From Actinomycetota bacterium (GTDB lineage Bacteria; Actinomycetota; Actinomycetes; Nanopelagicales; Nanopelagicaceae): 64,000 nucleotides of DNA. Both the position numbers and the translations under genes were made by a program. Positions 38,269 through 47,366 of the stretch are shown piece by piece; position 1 is the first letter of the stretch; each line of letters starts with the position of its first letter. Below the pieces are notes generated by a model that was not told the DNA's origin, made no database searches, and saw only the letters and a program-made list of their open reading frames with translations. Location: the NCBI GenBank assembly GCA_947449535.1, contig CANFRP010000003.1, forward strand, positions 1 to 64,000, read 5' to 3'.

Positions 38269-39075
38269 ATGTCCGAAATTTTCGTTGCGCCCACTTATGC
38301 GCCGCCCACGGGCAAGCCCCTCGGCTCTAACAAATATTGGAAGTTCGGCACTTCGATCCTCATACCAATTTTATTGGCACTCACAAAGCGCGATTGGCGT
38401 GGTCGCGAGAATATCCCCGCCAGTGGACCGGCAATCGTTATTTGCAATCACATCTCTTATGTCGACCCATTGGTCTTTGCTCACTTCCTTTACAAGAGCG
38501 GTCGCGCGCCCCGATTTATCGGCAAGGAATCTGTCTTTAAAGTTCCAGTTGTTGGGAAGATTATTAGTGGTTCAGGTCAGATACCTGTCGCCCGAGAGAG
38601 TAAATATGCTGGCCGAGCACTTGAGCACGCCCGGTCGCTGCTGATCTCAGGGCACTGTCTCGGTGTTTACCCGGAAGGCACCTTGACTCGAGATCCAGAA
38701 CTCTGGCCACAAATAGCCAAGACAGGAATTGCGCGAATTGCGATAATGACCAAGGCGCCTGTTATCCCGTGTGCCCAATGGGGCGATCAGAACTTAATGC
38801 CGCGTTATTCCAACAAGATCGTGCTCTGGAAGCGACATAAAATTTCATTGTGGGCGGGCAAGCCGCTCGATTTCTCTCCGTGGTACGGCAAGGAAGATGA
38901 TCAGGAAGCGTTGATTGAAGCTACTGCTTATGCGATGAAAGCGATCACCGATATGTTGGAGCAGATGCGGGGCGAGAAGCGACCAGAAGTAATTTTTGAT
39001 CCACATAACTCGGACTTGCCCAGAATTGGTAACTTCATAAAAGCAGAGAAGTTAAAAGGAAAGAAGAAGAAGTGA
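38269..39075 (+). CDS. plsC: 1-acyl-glycerol-3-phosphate acyltransferase (PlsC family)
   Basis: A 268-residue membrane-associated acyltransferase that makes phosphatidic acid for phospholipids. The catalytic H-x4-D is in CNHISYVDPL; the phosphate-binding EGTLT motif is in YPEGTLTRD; a hydrophobic stretch near 30-40 (ILIPILLAL) supports membrane contact. Its position before gpsA links two steps of glycerophospholipid synthesis. The stop overlaps the gpsA start (TGATG). The acyl acceptor could differ from lysophosphatidic acid in some actinobacterial paralogues. Confidence 0.92.
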   Translation: MSEIFVAPTYAPPTGKPLGSNKYWKFGTSILIPILLALTKRDWRGRENIPASGPAIVICNHISYVDPLVFAHFLYKSGRAPRFIGKESVFKVPVVGKIISGSGQIPVARESKYAGRALEHARSLLISGHCLGVYPEGTLTRDPELWPQIAKTGIARIAIMTKAPVIPCAQWGDQNLMPRYSNKIVLWKRHKISLWAGKPLDFSPWYGKEDDQEALIEATAYAMKAITDMLEQMRGEKRPEVIFDPHNSDLPRIGNFIKAEKLKGKKKK

Positions 39076-40073
39076 TGAAGCGTGTAACAGTTCTTGGATC
39101 AGGCGCTTGGGGTACGACTATGTCGCAAGTCTTATCTGATGCTGGCCAAGAAGTCTTGATCTGGGGTCGCAACTCCGAAGTTGTGAATGAGATTAATTCA
39201 GCACATACCAATAAGAAGTTTCTTGGCGATGTCATCCTCCCCGATAATCTTCGGGCGACCACTGATATTGCCGAAGCTTTCGCTTTTGGCGAAGCAATAG
39301 TTTTGGCGATTCCGGCGCAATCACTCCGCGAAAATTTGGCGAATTGGAAACCAAACTTTCCCAAGCATTTGCCAGTGATTAGTACTCTCAAAGGCATTGA
39401 AGCGCCCACAAACCTACGAATGTCTGAGGTGGTCGAAGAAGTTCTCGGTATCTCGCTAGAAAATATTGGTCTCATTACTGGCCCCAATTTGGCCGATGAG
39501 TTAATCCAACGTCAGCCTGCGGGCGCATCTGGTGCATCTGCAAATAAAGCCATTTCTGATCTCATCATCGATCTTTTCACCACACCTTACTTTCGCGTCT
39601 ACCCATCTCTAGATCTTGTGGGATGTGAATTGGCAGGAGCAGCTAAGAGCGTTATTGGCATAGCGGTGGGAATTTCCATTGGACTTGGACTGGGTGAGAA
39701 CACGCAAGCAATGATTATTACCCGCGGCCTTTCCGAAGTCGCACGTTTTGGTCGCGCCTATGGCGCTGATCCGTTAACTTTCTTGGGCCTTGCAGGAATG
39801 GGCGATCTAGTTGCTTCATGTGGCTCACCACTTTCGCGCAACCGCACATTTGGTGAACTCATCGGCCGCTCTGGCTCGATGGCAGTTGCACAATCTCAAA
39901 ATGCCAAAACCGTAGAAGGCGCGGCATCGGCGAAGGCAATTCTTGAATTGGCCCACCGGGTTGGCGTTGAAGTTCCGATCATCGAAGTCGTCTCGGATGT
40001 AGTAAATAATTCGCTTGCCCCAAATGCGGCGATGGAACGTCTCATGACGGTGAGCATGAGAGCGGAGATGTAG
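39075..40073 (+). CDS. gpsA: Glycerol-3-phosphate dehydrogenase [NAD(P)+]
   Basis: A 332-residue dehydrogenase that supplies sn-glycerol-3-phosphate for phospholipids. Rossmann motif VLGSGAWGTTM near the N-terminus; catalytic lysine in GAAKSVIGIAVGI; substrate region GLAGMGDLVASCGSPLSRN. ATG 39075 shares bases with the plsC stop; a GTG 3 nt upstream is also possible. The stop overlaps the GTG of ddl (TAGTG), so plsC-gpsA-ddl form one coupled unit. Confidence 0.97.
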   Translation: MKRVTVLGSGAWGTTMSQVLSDAGQEVLIWGRNSEVVNEINSAHTNKKFLGDVILPDNLRATTDIAEAFAFGEAIVLAIPAQSLRENLANWKPNFPKHLPVISTLKGIEAPTNLRMSEVVEEVLGISLENIGLITGPNLADELIQRQPAGASGASANKAISDLIIDLFTTPYFRVYPSLDLVGCELAGAAKSVIGIAVGISIGLGLGENTQAMIITRGLSEVARFGRAYGADPLTFLGLAGMGDLVASCGSPLSRNRTFGELIGRSGSMAVAQSQNAKTVEGAASAKAILELAHRVGVEVPIIEVVSDVVNNSLAPNAAMERLMTVSMRAEM

Positions 40074-41083
40074 TGGCCAAAATTAAAGTAGGCATCGTTG
40101 CAGGTGGAGCATCGAGCGAGCACGAAGTTTCCTGCATCTCGGCTTCTGGCGTATTAGCAGCGATTGATCGCACAAAATTCGAGCCGATACTTATTGGAAT
40201 AACTAAATCAGGACAGTGGGTCTTGCCACCAGTCAATCTCGACCTCTCGGTAAAGGGCGGGGCGCTTCCCACAATTTCTGATGCACATCCTCACACCTCG
40301 CTAAATGCGATAGCGGTGGATCTACTCTTTCCCGTCCTTCATGGAACTTATGGAGAGGATGGTGCTTTTCAAGCCGAATGCGAGAAAGCGGGAGTTCGAT
40401 ATGTTGGATCGGGCGTTCAAGCAAGTGCTGACGGAATGGATAAATGGATTTCCAAAGGTATTTTTACCCGCCATGGCCTAGCGGTAGCTCAGGGGGTAAT
40501 AATTCATCGCGAATCTATTTCGGAGGATATCGCTGCAGCAAAGAAATTAACTCTTCCCATTTTTGTGAAGCCAGCAAGTGGTGGATCCAGTCGCGGTACC
40601 TCCAAAGTGAAGAATTGGGATCAATTAGAGTCGGCCATAAATGAGGCTTTCGCCTTTGATGAAAAAGTACTGGTAGAGAGTGGAATCATCGGTAAGGAAG
40701 TGGAGTGCGCAGTTCTGGAAGTTGATGGAGCGCCCAAGGCATCTCCCGTCGGTGAGATTCGATTTGTGGGCGGCCATGAGTTCTATGATTTTGAAGCTAA
40801 ATATTTGGATAATTCGACGCAATTAATTATTCCGGCGGAGATTCCCGCCGAAGCTGCGACCAACATTCAAGCATCCGCCATTGCGGCATTTAATGCACTG
40901 GGGTGCAAAGGTCTTGCTCGGGTGGATTTCTTCTACTCAGATAAAGGGGAGATCATCATCAATGAGATCAATACGATGCCTGGGTTTACCGCAACATCAG
41001 CATTCCCCAAGATGTGGTCGGCAGGCGGAGTCAATTACACCGAGTTGATTACACGGCTAATTGAAGAGGCGTTAAATAATTAG
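40073..41083 (+). CDS. ddl: D-alanine--D-alanine ligase
   Basis: A 336-residue ATP-grasp ligase making the D-Ala-D-Ala end of peptidoglycan precursors. N-terminal GGASSEHEVS, ATP-grasp lysines in FVKPASGGSSRGTSKV, and the metal site in FFYSDKGEIIINEINTMPGFT (with Glu and Asn ligands). The Y residue of the omega loop (FYDFEAKYLD) supports a D-Ala rather than D-Lac product. GTG start. It ends in a 4-nt overlap with the opposing AsnC-type gene. Confidence 0.96.
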   Translation: MAKIKVGIVAGGASSEHEVSCISASGVLAAIDRTKFEPILIGITKSGQWVLPPVNLDLSVKGGALPTISDAHPHTSLNAIAVDLLFPVLHGTYGEDGAFQAECEKAGVRYVGSGVQASADGMDKWISKGIFTRHGLAVAQGVIIHRESISEDIAAAKKLTLPIFVKPASGGSSRGTSKVKNWDQLESAINEAFAFDEKVLVESGIIGKEVECAVLEVDGAPKASPVGEIRFVGGHEFYDFEAKYLDNSTQLIIPAEIPAEAATNIQASAIAAFNALGCKGLARVDFFYSDKGEIIINEINTMPGFTATSAFPKMWSAGGVNYTELITRLIEEALNN

Positions 41084-41319
41084 AAGGATGATGTAACAGG
41101 GCAGGTCAAGGTGCGCGTGATACCTGGCACGGCTTGGACCTTAGAGAGAATTACGCGACCAAAATCCTCCATCGATGGCGCCTCGGCGCGCATGATGACA
41201 TCGTATGGACCGGTTACGCCTTCAGCGAGAGTCACGCCAGCTATTGCAGAGATTGCTTGCGAAACACTGGAAGCCTTGCCGACTTCGGTCTGGATGAGAA
41301 TGTAGGCCTGTACTGACAT
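41080..41319 (-). CDS. Stand-alone Lrp/AsnC ligand-binding (RAM) domain protein
   Basis: A 79-residue protein comprising only the RAM/AsnC ligand-binding domain: VQAYILIQTEVGKASSV, then GVTGPYDVIMRAEAP and the closing GITRTLTCPV. There is no helix-turn-helix, so it cannot bind DNA by itself. Such single-domain proteins sense amino acids or modify Lrp-type regulators by mixed assembly. A copy beside ddl/thiL is a conserved feature of Actinobacteria as I recall. It is the only minus-strand gene between ndgR and rpmB and converges on ddl. Confidence 0.9.
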   Translation of the reverse strand: MSVQAYILIQTEVGKASSVSQAISAIAGVTLAEGVTGPYDVIMRAEAPSMEDFGRVILSKVQAVPGITRTLTCPVTSSF

Positions 41320-41420
41320 TTTTCGCTCGATTCTTGGACTTAATGTTCTTGAGGCAAGGTTAGCGCCTCTAGAGTTGGCTGGGAAGTAGTAATTAATTGG
41401 ACTAAGTTAAAAAAGGGGTA

Positions 41421-42335
41421 GTGATGGCAACAGAGCGCGAATTACTCGCAGCACTCGCTTCTATTTTCCCCACATCGCATTTACCCGTCGGTATCGGCGA
41501 TGATGCCGCAGTTCTCCAGCGCCCGGATTCATCTTTGGTCGCCTCTGCTGATATGTCAGTGGAGGAGATACATTTTCGACGAGACTGGTCATCGCTACAT
41601 GAGATCGGCGCAAAAATTACAGCGGCCAATCTGGCAGATATTTTTGCAATGGGGGCAACTCCGAAATATCTCTTAGTGACGGCTGCGCTTCCCAAGAACT
41701 TTTCGGTTTCAGAATTAGAAGAACTCGCTCGAGGAATTAAAGCTGAAGCAGATTTAGTGGGAGCGATCGTCGTTGGTGGAGATCTCTCCTCATCTGAAAA
41801 ACTAGTTCTCTCCATTACTGCGCTCGGGGAGGTGGTGAGGCCAGTTCTTCGTTCAGGGGCCAAGATAGGCGACCGGGTTTATCTATCATCATTAACCGGC
41901 GCATCCGCAGCAGGTTTAGCCCAATTAGAGGCGACCAAGGAATGTCACCCAAAATTTATTGCCAAGCATAAGAAACCGACGCTTGATTATGAAAGCGCTA
42001 AGAATTTTGCCAGCGCGCATTCGATGTGTGATACCAGCGATGGTTTGATTGCAGATCTTGGAGATATCGCTGAGGCATCTCAAGTGAAAATAGTGGTGGA
42101 TTACAAAATGTTGGCAGCTGCGCCGGGATTTGCTGAACTACGCGAATGCGCTAACTCCCTTGGTATCGATGTAGCCCAGTGGATTTTGGGAGGTGGCGAA
42201 GATCATCGATTTGTAGCGACATCGGTGGATCCAATTCCGGGAGCCGTGGAGATCGGTTTGGTGAGCAGCGGCCAAGGCGTGGAGATCCTAAATTTTGACG
42301 GAGAGTTGCCTTCGGGCTTCCGCCACTTTAAATAG
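41421..42335 (+). CDS. thiL: Thiamine-monophosphate kinase
   Basis: A 304-residue AIR-synthase-like kinase that makes thiamine diphosphate. Motifs: GIGDDAAVL, ADMSVEEIHFRRDW, NLADIFAMGATPKYLLV, VVGGDLSSS and MCDTSDGLIADLG, with the C-terminal LGGGEDHRFVAT. GTG 41421 and ATG 41424 are adjacent start choices behind AAGGGG. No thiamine synthesis gene is nearby. The ddl-thiL-rpmB-recG order is actinobacterial. Confidence 0.95.
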   Translation: MMATERELLAALASIFPTSHLPVGIGDDAAVLQRPDSSLVASADMSVEEIHFRRDWSSLHEIGAKITAANLADIFAMGATPKYLLVTAALPKNFSVSELEELARGIKAEADLVGAIVVGGDLSSSEKLVLSITALGEVVRPVLRSGAKIGDRVYLSSLTGASAAGLAQLEATKECHPKFIAKHKKPTLDYESAKNFASAHSMCDTSDGLIADLGDIAEASQVKIVVDYKMLAAAPGFAELRECANSLGIDVAQWILGGGEDHRFVATSVDPIPGAVEIGLVSSGQGVEILNFDGELPSGFRHFK

Positions 42336-42344
42336 AAATAAAAA

Positions 42345-42372
42345 AAGACCCGAGAAATTAATCCCGGGCCTT
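42345..42372. terminator. Terminator between converging thiL and rpmB
   Basis: On the minus strand, AAGGCCCG pairs with CGGGTCTT (one G-U pair) around a 12-nt loop and is followed by six to seven T, a good terminator for rpmB. On the plus strand the stem carries an A-C mismatch and is followed by only TTTAT, so it is weaker for thiL. Confidence 0.8.
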
Positions 42373-42395
42373 TATGTAAAAATTAAGAAAATTAC

Positions 42396-42581
42396 TTAGC
42401 GAGCGACTTTGCCAGCCTTCAGGCAGGAAGAGCAGACATTCTGGCGCTTAGGTGTTCCACCTACGAGAGTGCGCACGCGCTGGATATTTGGATTCCAACG
42501 GCGGCGAGTCTTGCGCATGGAGTGGGAGACTTTATTGCCGAAGCTAGGTCCTTTTCCGCATACATCGCAGTTTGAGGCCAT
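42396..42581 (-). CDS. rpmB: 50S ribosomal protein L28
   Basis: A 61-residue L28 of the zinc-binding (C+) form: CDVCGKGP near the N-terminus and CSSCLKAGKV near the C-terminus give four cysteines. The core SHSMRKTRRRWNPNIQ is typical. It is on the minus strand, divergent from recG, the usual actinobacterial arrangement. Some bacteria keep a second, cysteine-free L28 for zinc starvation; none is seen here. Confidence 0.97.
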   Translation of the reverse strand: MASNCDVCGKGPSFGNKVSHSMRKTRRRWNPNIQRVRTLVGGTPKRQNVCSSCLKAGKVAR

Positions 42582-42703
42582 GGTGAACTCCCTTAAATCT
42601 TGAAACTGATGAATTTCATCGCGTTAAGCCCCGAAGGTTACCTCCTCACTGGGCTTAAATGCCAATCCACGCTTATGACCCCGCAAGCAGGGAAGATAGG
42701 CCC

Positions 42704-44920
42704 ATGGCAGATCTAGGCACCTCACTTAAAGCGATCGTGGGGGATCGCACTGCCATTGCCCTGCAGAAAGCCTTTGGTATGGCGACAGTCGGCGATCTCC
42801 TTCGCCACTATCCGCGCCGACATCTCGTGCGGGGGGAACTGACAGATATCGGCGCGCTCATGGAAGGTGATGAAGTAACAGTTCTGGCTGAAATCCAAGC
42901 AGTGAAGTTGCGTCATGCAAATGGGCGAAAGATTTTGGAAGCAATCATTGGTGATGGCAAGAACTCGATGTCGATTACTTTCTTTAACCAAGCTTGGCGC
43001 GAGAAAGAATTAAAAGTCGGTCGCTCGGGAATGTTTGCCGGCAAAGTGGGATCCTTTAATAGCAAGCGACAATTGGCTCACCCTGATTACCAATTGATTC
43101 CCGATGGCGATGATGTCGATGCGGCCATTGCCGAATTCGCAGGAAAATTCATCCCGGTCTATCCCGCCGTCTCCAAAATGCCCTCATGGAAAATCGAACA
43201 ATGCGTCACTTTGGCGCTGGATTCACTCGACGAAATTCCTGATTACCTGCCTACTGCAACGGCGGATGAGTTTGGATATCCATCGCTCACCGATGCGCTC
43301 ACCCATATTCATCAGCCTGAAAGTCGCGAGCAGGCAGAGATTGCGCGGGAGCGATTGACCTTTGATGAGGCGCTACTCCTGCAATTGGTATTGGGTCAAC
43401 GTCGCGCAGAAATTCGAGCACAACAAGCAACTCCGAGAGCGATTATCACTGATGGCGTCGTGGCCGCATTCGAAAAACAATTGCCTTTTACTTATACCGA
43501 TGGCCAGAACGAAGTAAATGCTGAAATTGAAGCCGATATGAAAGAGCCACATCCGATGCATCGCTTGCTCCAAGGCGAAGTCGGATCAGGTAAAACTGTT
43601 ATTGCACTTCGTGCGATGCTCTCGGTTATTGATTCAGGTGGCCAGGGCGCGCTCTTGGCACCGACTGAAGTGCTTGCTGGTCAACACTTTCAGACGATTA
43701 CAAAATTATTGGGGTCACTAGCCGATCATGGAACTTTGCAAGGAGGCGCACTTGGGACTCAAGTTGCACTTTTGACTGGATCAATGAGCGCTGCCCAAAA
43801 GAAAGAAGTTCTGAGTCGAATTGCTAATGGCCAGGCGGGAATTGTTATTGGCACTCATGCCCTTCTCAGCAGCGGCGTGGAATTTAAGGATTTAGGGCTA
43901 GTGGTGGTCGATGAACAACACCGCTTCGGCGTAGAGCAACGAGATGCGCTTCGTGGAAAAGCAAAGTTGCCGCCCCATCTCTTAGTGATGACTGCAACCC
44001 CAATCCCGCGAACAGTGGCCATGACAATATTTGGTGATCTCGATATCTCCACTTTGCGCCAGCTTCCATCTGGGCGCTCACCAATTACTACTCACGTGAT
44101 TCCGGTAAAAGAAAAACCACATTATTTAGATCGTGCCTGGGCCCGCATTAAAGAAGAAGTGGCAAAGGGACACCAGGCCTACATCGTGGCTCCCCGGATT
44201 GTTGCGGGTGAAGTCGACGATAGAAAAGTGAAGTTGACCGATGCTGATCGCGAGATGGCGAAATTAATGGGCGATAATCTTGGGGGAGAAGAGCTTTCGG
44301 GTGAAGGAATGATGACTTCGGTGGAAGAGCTTGCTCCTGAATTAGCAATGGGAGCGCTGAAAGGAATAAAGATCGCGCCATTGCATGGGCGTCAATCATC
44401 TGATCTCAAAGAGGAGACGATGAAAGCTTTTACTGAGAAAAAGATTGATGTTTTAGTCTCCACGACCGTGATTGAAGTAGGTGTGGATGTTCCCAACGCC
44501 TCAATGATGGTGATTATGGATGCGGATCGATTTGGCGTGTCACAACTCCATCAGTTGCGTGGTCGAGTTGGACGTGGGTCTGTACCGGGCTTGTGTTTAT
44601 TGGTAAGTGGTGCGGCAGAGGATTCTCCTGCTATGGAACGACTAAACGCTGTCGCCTCGACCCTTGATGGATTTGAATTGTCTCGGATCGACCTTGATCA
44701 ACGTCGAGAGGGCGATGTTCTCGGACGCGCCCAGTCCGGCACTCGCTCTCATTTGAGATTGCTTCGGGTGTTGCGTGATGAGCATTTGATTGAGAAAGCG
44801 CAGAGCGTTGCTCGTTCATTTATCGAAGCAGATTTCACTTTGGCTAAATATCCAGAGTTGGCGAAGGAAGTGGGAGCCCTCAAAGCAGAGGAAAGTGCTG
44901 CATTTATGGATAAGGGCTAA
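42704..44920 (+). CDS. recG: ATP-dependent DNA helicase RecG
   Basis: A 738-residue branch-migrating helicase that remodels stalled forks and Holliday junctions. An N-terminal wedge/OB domain (to about 170) precedes two helicase domains: motif I GEVGSGKT, motif II VVVDEQHRFGVEQR, motif III MTATPIPRTVAM, and VI LRGRVGRGSVPG. The frame opens at 42659, but ATG 42704 gives the family N-terminus (LGTSLKAIVGDRTA) and has a purine-rich site ahead. An insertion in the second helicase domain (IVAGEVDDRK ... GEEL) lies between motifs and is also known in actinobacterial RecG. Confidence 0.95.
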   Translation: MADLGTSLKAIVGDRTAIALQKAFGMATVGDLLRHYPRRHLVRGELTDIGALMEGDEVTVLAEIQAVKLRHANGRKILEAIIGDGKNSMSITFFNQAWREKELKVGRSGMFAGKVGSFNSKRQLAHPDYQLIPDGDDVDAAIAEFAGKFIPVYPAVSKMPSWKIEQCVTLALDSLDEIPDYLPTATADEFGYPSLTDALTHIHQPESREQAEIARERLTFDEALLLQLVLGQRRAEIRAQQATPRAIITDGVVAAFEKQLPFTYTDGQNEVNAEIEADMKEPHPMHRLLQGEVGSGKTVIALRAMLSVIDSGGQGALLAPTEVLAGQHFQTITKLLGSLADHGTLQGGALGTQVALLTGSMSAAQKKEVLSRIANGQAGIVIGTHALLSSGVEFKDLGLVVVDEQHRFGVEQRDALRGKAKLPPHLLVMTATPIPRTVAMTIFGDLDISTLRQLPSGRSPITTHVIPVKEKPHYLDRAWARIKEEVAKGHQAYIVAPRIVAGEVDDRKVKLTDADREMAKLMGDNLGGEELSGEGMMTSVEELAPELAMGALKGIKIAPLHGRQSSDLKEETMKAFTEKKIDVLVSTTVIEVGVDVPNASMMVIMDADRFGVSQLHQLRGRVGRGSVPGLCLLVSGAAEDSPAMERLNAVASTLDGFELSRIDLDQRREGDVLGRAQSGTRSHLRLLRVLRDEHLIEKAQSVARSFIEADFTLAKYPELAKEVGALKAEESAAFMDKG

Positions 44921-44929
44921 AATTCATTT

Positions 44930-45505
44930 ATGCGCATTATTGCCGGATCGAGCAAGGGGAAAACACTCTTCTCGCCACCGCTGACCACACGTCCCACTTC
45001 GGATAGAGCGCGGGAAGGACTCTTTTCATCATTGGATTCAGCATTCGGTGGAATGGAAGGTTTGGCATTTCTCGATCTCTTTGCCGGATCAGGCGCAGTG
45101 GGAGTGGAAGCTCTCTCCAGAGGTGGGCGAGAAGTCATCGCCGTAGAACAGCATGCTCCAACTTCTGCAGTAGCGATCAAGAATTTTGAATTGGTAAATA
45201 ATCCAGCAGGTAAATTCACTGTTGTTACTGCGCCCGCCGCGCGTTACCTATCAACACCGCATGCCGAAGGTTTCGACATAATTTTTATGGATCCTCCTTA
45301 TGAATTATCAAATGCAGAAATTGAATCAATGTTGCTCAGCATTCACATCAATGGATTGCTGAAGGAGAATGGATTGATAGCAATCGAACGCCGAAGCAAG
45401 GCCTCACCCTTTTCGTGGTCACCCGCATTCGAGCTCGAGAAAGTACGCTCATATGGGCAGGGAAGTATCTTCTACGGCGGCCGACCTGTTACGGTTTTGC
45501 CGTGA
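44930..45505 (+). CDS. rsmD: 16S rRNA m2G966 methyltransferase
   Basis: A 191-residue Rossmann-fold methyltransferase acting on G966 of 16S rRNA. N-terminal MRIIAGSSKGKTL and RPTSDRAREGLF; SAM site DLFAGSGAVGVEALS; catalytic DPPY at 121-124. Complete length. The stop overlaps the GTG start of coaD, the conserved rsmD-coaD pair. Confidence 0.96.
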   Translation: MRIIAGSSKGKTLFSPPLTTRPTSDRAREGLFSSLDSAFGGMEGLAFLDLFAGSGAVGVEALSRGGREVIAVEQHAPTSAVAIKNFELVNNPAGKFTVVTAPAARYLSTPHAEGFDIIFMDPPYELSNAEIESMLLSIHINGLLKENGLIAIERRSKASPFSWSPAFELEKVRSYGQGSIFYGGRPVTVLP

Positions 45506-45978
45506 AACACGTTCTCTGTCCAGGGTCTTTTGATCCCATCACCTTTGGGCACCTCGACATCATTGAGCGCGCTTCCACCCTCTTTGATCGCGTGACAATC
45601 GCAGTGCTTGTGAATAAAACCAAGAAATCTCTCTTCACCGTGGAGGAGCGGATGGAGATGATCTCTGAAGTAACTCGGCAATATCCCAATGTAACTGTGG
45701 ATTCTTGGTCGGGACTTTTGGTGGATTACTGCAAAGCCAATGGAGTCGATGCCATCGTTAAAGGCTTACGTGCTGTCACCGACTTTGATTACGAGCTTCA
45801 GATGTCACAGATCAATCTTCAGCTCCAAGGTATCGAAACGCTCTTTATGTCGACCGCCCCTGCTCACTCATTCCTTTCCTCATCCCTCGTTAAAGAAATT
45901 GCTAGCCATGGAGGCGATGTCTCCAGTTATATTCCTGCGCCACTACTTGGACGCTTATCCAAGCGTTTAGCTGAATAG
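45502..45978 (+). CDS. coaD: Phosphopantetheine adenylyltransferase
   Basis: A 158-residue nucleotidyltransferase for the penultimate step of coenzyme A synthesis. T/HxGH motif in GSFDPITFGHLDII; R/K residues in VKGLRAVTDFDYELQM; C-terminal SSSLVKEIASHGGDV. The start is GTG 45502, forming GTGA with the rsmD stop. An in-frame GTG 29 codons upstream lies inside rsmD and is not supported. Confidence 0.96.
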   Translation: MKHVLCPGSFDPITFGHLDIIERASTLFDRVTIAVLVNKTKKSLFTVEERMEMISEVTRQYPNVTVDSWSGLLVDYCKANGVDAIVKGLRAVTDFDYELQMSQINLQLQGIETLFMSTAPAHSFLSSSLVKEIASHGGDVSSYIPAPLLGRLSKRLAE

Positions 45979-45993
45979 AGATAGAGGTTCATA

Positions 45994-46473
45994 ATGGACG
46001 TTATTGAAAATGTACAAGCTGCCATCACCATGGTGGAAGAAGCTCGTGGCGTTCCACTTTCTGCCAGTTGTGTATTGCACCGCGGAGAACTTCTAGAAAT
46101 ATTATCGACGGCGCAAAAGTCATTTCCATCTGATTTAGATCGGGCGCAAGAAATTTTACGTAAGTATGACGAGATCATTGAGGAAGCTCGACAGAACGCG
46201 GATGCACAGATTGCGATGGCTCGGGAAGAGGTCGCATCAATGGTTGCTCAGACAGAGATTGTGGCCGCAGCACGTAAAGAAGCCCAACGCATCTTGGATG
46301 AAGTTGAATTAGAAGCAAAGCACCAGCGCGATGAGATCGATTCCTATATTGACTCACGACTTGCGACTCTTGAAGTCATTCTCAATAAGACGCTCGATGT
46401 TGTTAATCGTGGTCGCGAGAAGCTTGGTGGCGTCGAGACCAAGCACGCACTTTCTGATCTCGCTGACAACTAG
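45994..46473 (+). CDS. sepIVA: SepIVA/DivIVA-like coiled-coil cell-division protein
   Basis: A 159-residue mostly helical protein with long charged heptad-like stretches from about residue 45 to 145 (RAQEILRKYDEIIEEARQ, RKEAQRILDEVELEAKHQ), typical of DivIVA-related coiled coils. The N-terminal part VEEARGVPLSASCVLHRGELLEIL matches the mycobacterial SepIVA family (Rv2927c), which sits next to DUF177 and rnc just as here. SepIVA localises to septum and membrane domains and affects division and cell-wall precursor enzymes. It lacks the canonical DivIVA N-terminal membrane-binding domain. Symbol assigned from family and synteny. Confidence 0.78.
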   Translation: MDVIENVQAAITMVEEARGVPLSASCVLHRGELLEILSTAQKSFPSDLDRAQEILRKYDEIIEEARQNADAQIAMAREEVASMVAQTEIVAAARKEAQRILDEVELEAKHQRDEIDSYIDSRLATLEVILNKTLDVVNRGREKLGGVETKHALSDLADN

Positions 46474-46482
46474 TAGTTATCG

Positions 46483-47082
46483 ATGAGTCTCACACCATTT
46501 ATTTATAGCGCCCATGATCTTCCACGGCGCGCAGGGGAAATTCGTCAAGTTTCCTTGGAGATTGATGAACATGAAGAACTCGGCTTTGAAGTCTTAGCTA
46601 TTGCAAAGGATGAGCCCATCGATATCGAGATGACGCTGCAATCAGTCGATGAAGGAGTTCTGGTCACTGCCACAGTGCAATCGGTGGCTATTGGCGAATG
46701 CGGTCGCTGTCTTGATCCGGTTGAGATTGATGTGGATGAGAAATTCATGGAGCTCTACGAATATGACGTAGATCCTCGACAAGCTCGTAAGGCAGATAAG
46801 AAAAAGAAGAAGGCAGATAAGCCGGAAGAGCTCTCTGAGGAAGATGATGAAGTGCGCCATATGGTTGGCGAATTAATCGACCTCGAAGGTCCTATTCGCG
46901 ATGCCATCATCCTCAATCTTCCGATTAACCCCCTCTGTAGCGCTGATTGCCTGGGGCTCTGCCCAGAGTGCGGGGCCAAATGGAGCGAGCTGCCCGAGGA
47001 TCATGCTCATGATGTGATCGATGCCCGTTGGGCCGCTCTCCAAGCGCTGAAAGAGTTGAATTTGCCCGAAAACGGGGGATGA
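46483..47082 (+). CDS. DUF177 (YceD family) protein
   Basis: A 199-residue YceD/DUF177 protein, linked by conserved neighbourhood (rpmF, rnc) to 23S rRNA or L32 assembly. Family hallmarks: IGECGRCLDPV in the centre and LGLCPECGAKW near the C-terminus, giving CxxC pairs that could bind zinc. Between them lies a lysine-rich then acidic insertion (about residues 100-128). It precedes rpmF by 85 bp. Specific biochemical function is not established. Confidence 0.92.
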   Translation: MSLTPFIYSAHDLPRRAGEIRQVSLEIDEHEELGFEVLAIAKDEPIDIEMTLQSVDEGVLVTATVQSVAIGECGRCLDPVEIDVDEKFMELYEYDVDPRQARKADKKKKKADKPEELSEEDDEVRHMVGELIDLEGPIRDAIILNLPINPLCSADCLGLCPECGAKWSELPEDHAHDVIDARWAALQALKELNLPENGG

Positions 47083-47167
47083 GGGATACTTCAACCCTGA
47101 AAGCGAGCCCGAGTGGGCTTGTATTTCTTTAATAAGTTAAAGAAATTTTTAGCAAGAGGAGCACATC

Positions 47168-47341
47168 ATGCCGGTCCCAAAGCGAAAGCTCTCCCGTTCG
47201 CGTACCCGCCATCGCCGTAGCTCATGGAAAACAACTGTTGCGCCAATTGCTACTTGCGGTCAGTGCCAGTCACCAAAGCTCCAACACACAGCGTGCCCAA
47301 CATGTGGCACCTACAACAGCCGTCAAGTTCTCTCTGTTTAA
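47168..47341 (+). CDS. rpmF: 50S ribosomal protein L32
   Basis: A 57-residue ribosomal protein, below common ORF length cut-offs. N-terminus MPVPKRKLSRSRTRHRR is the L32 signature; cysteines in TCGQCQ and CPTCGTY form a zinc ribbon (C+ form). AGAGGAG lies 8 nt ahead of the ATG. Between DUF177 and rnc, the standard position. Confidence 0.97.
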   Translation: MPVPKRKLSRSRTRHRRSSWKTTVAPIATCGQCQSPKLQHTACPTCGTYNSRQVLSV

Positions 47342-47366
47342 TTAACAGTTAATAAGAGGTATCACT

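Noticed and set aside
40470..40560. tRNA-like stretch (TAGCGGTAGCTCAGGGGGTA) inside ddl
   Set aside because: It resembles a tRNA D arm, but no anticodon arm, T arm or matching acceptor strand follows; it encodes conserved ddl residues.
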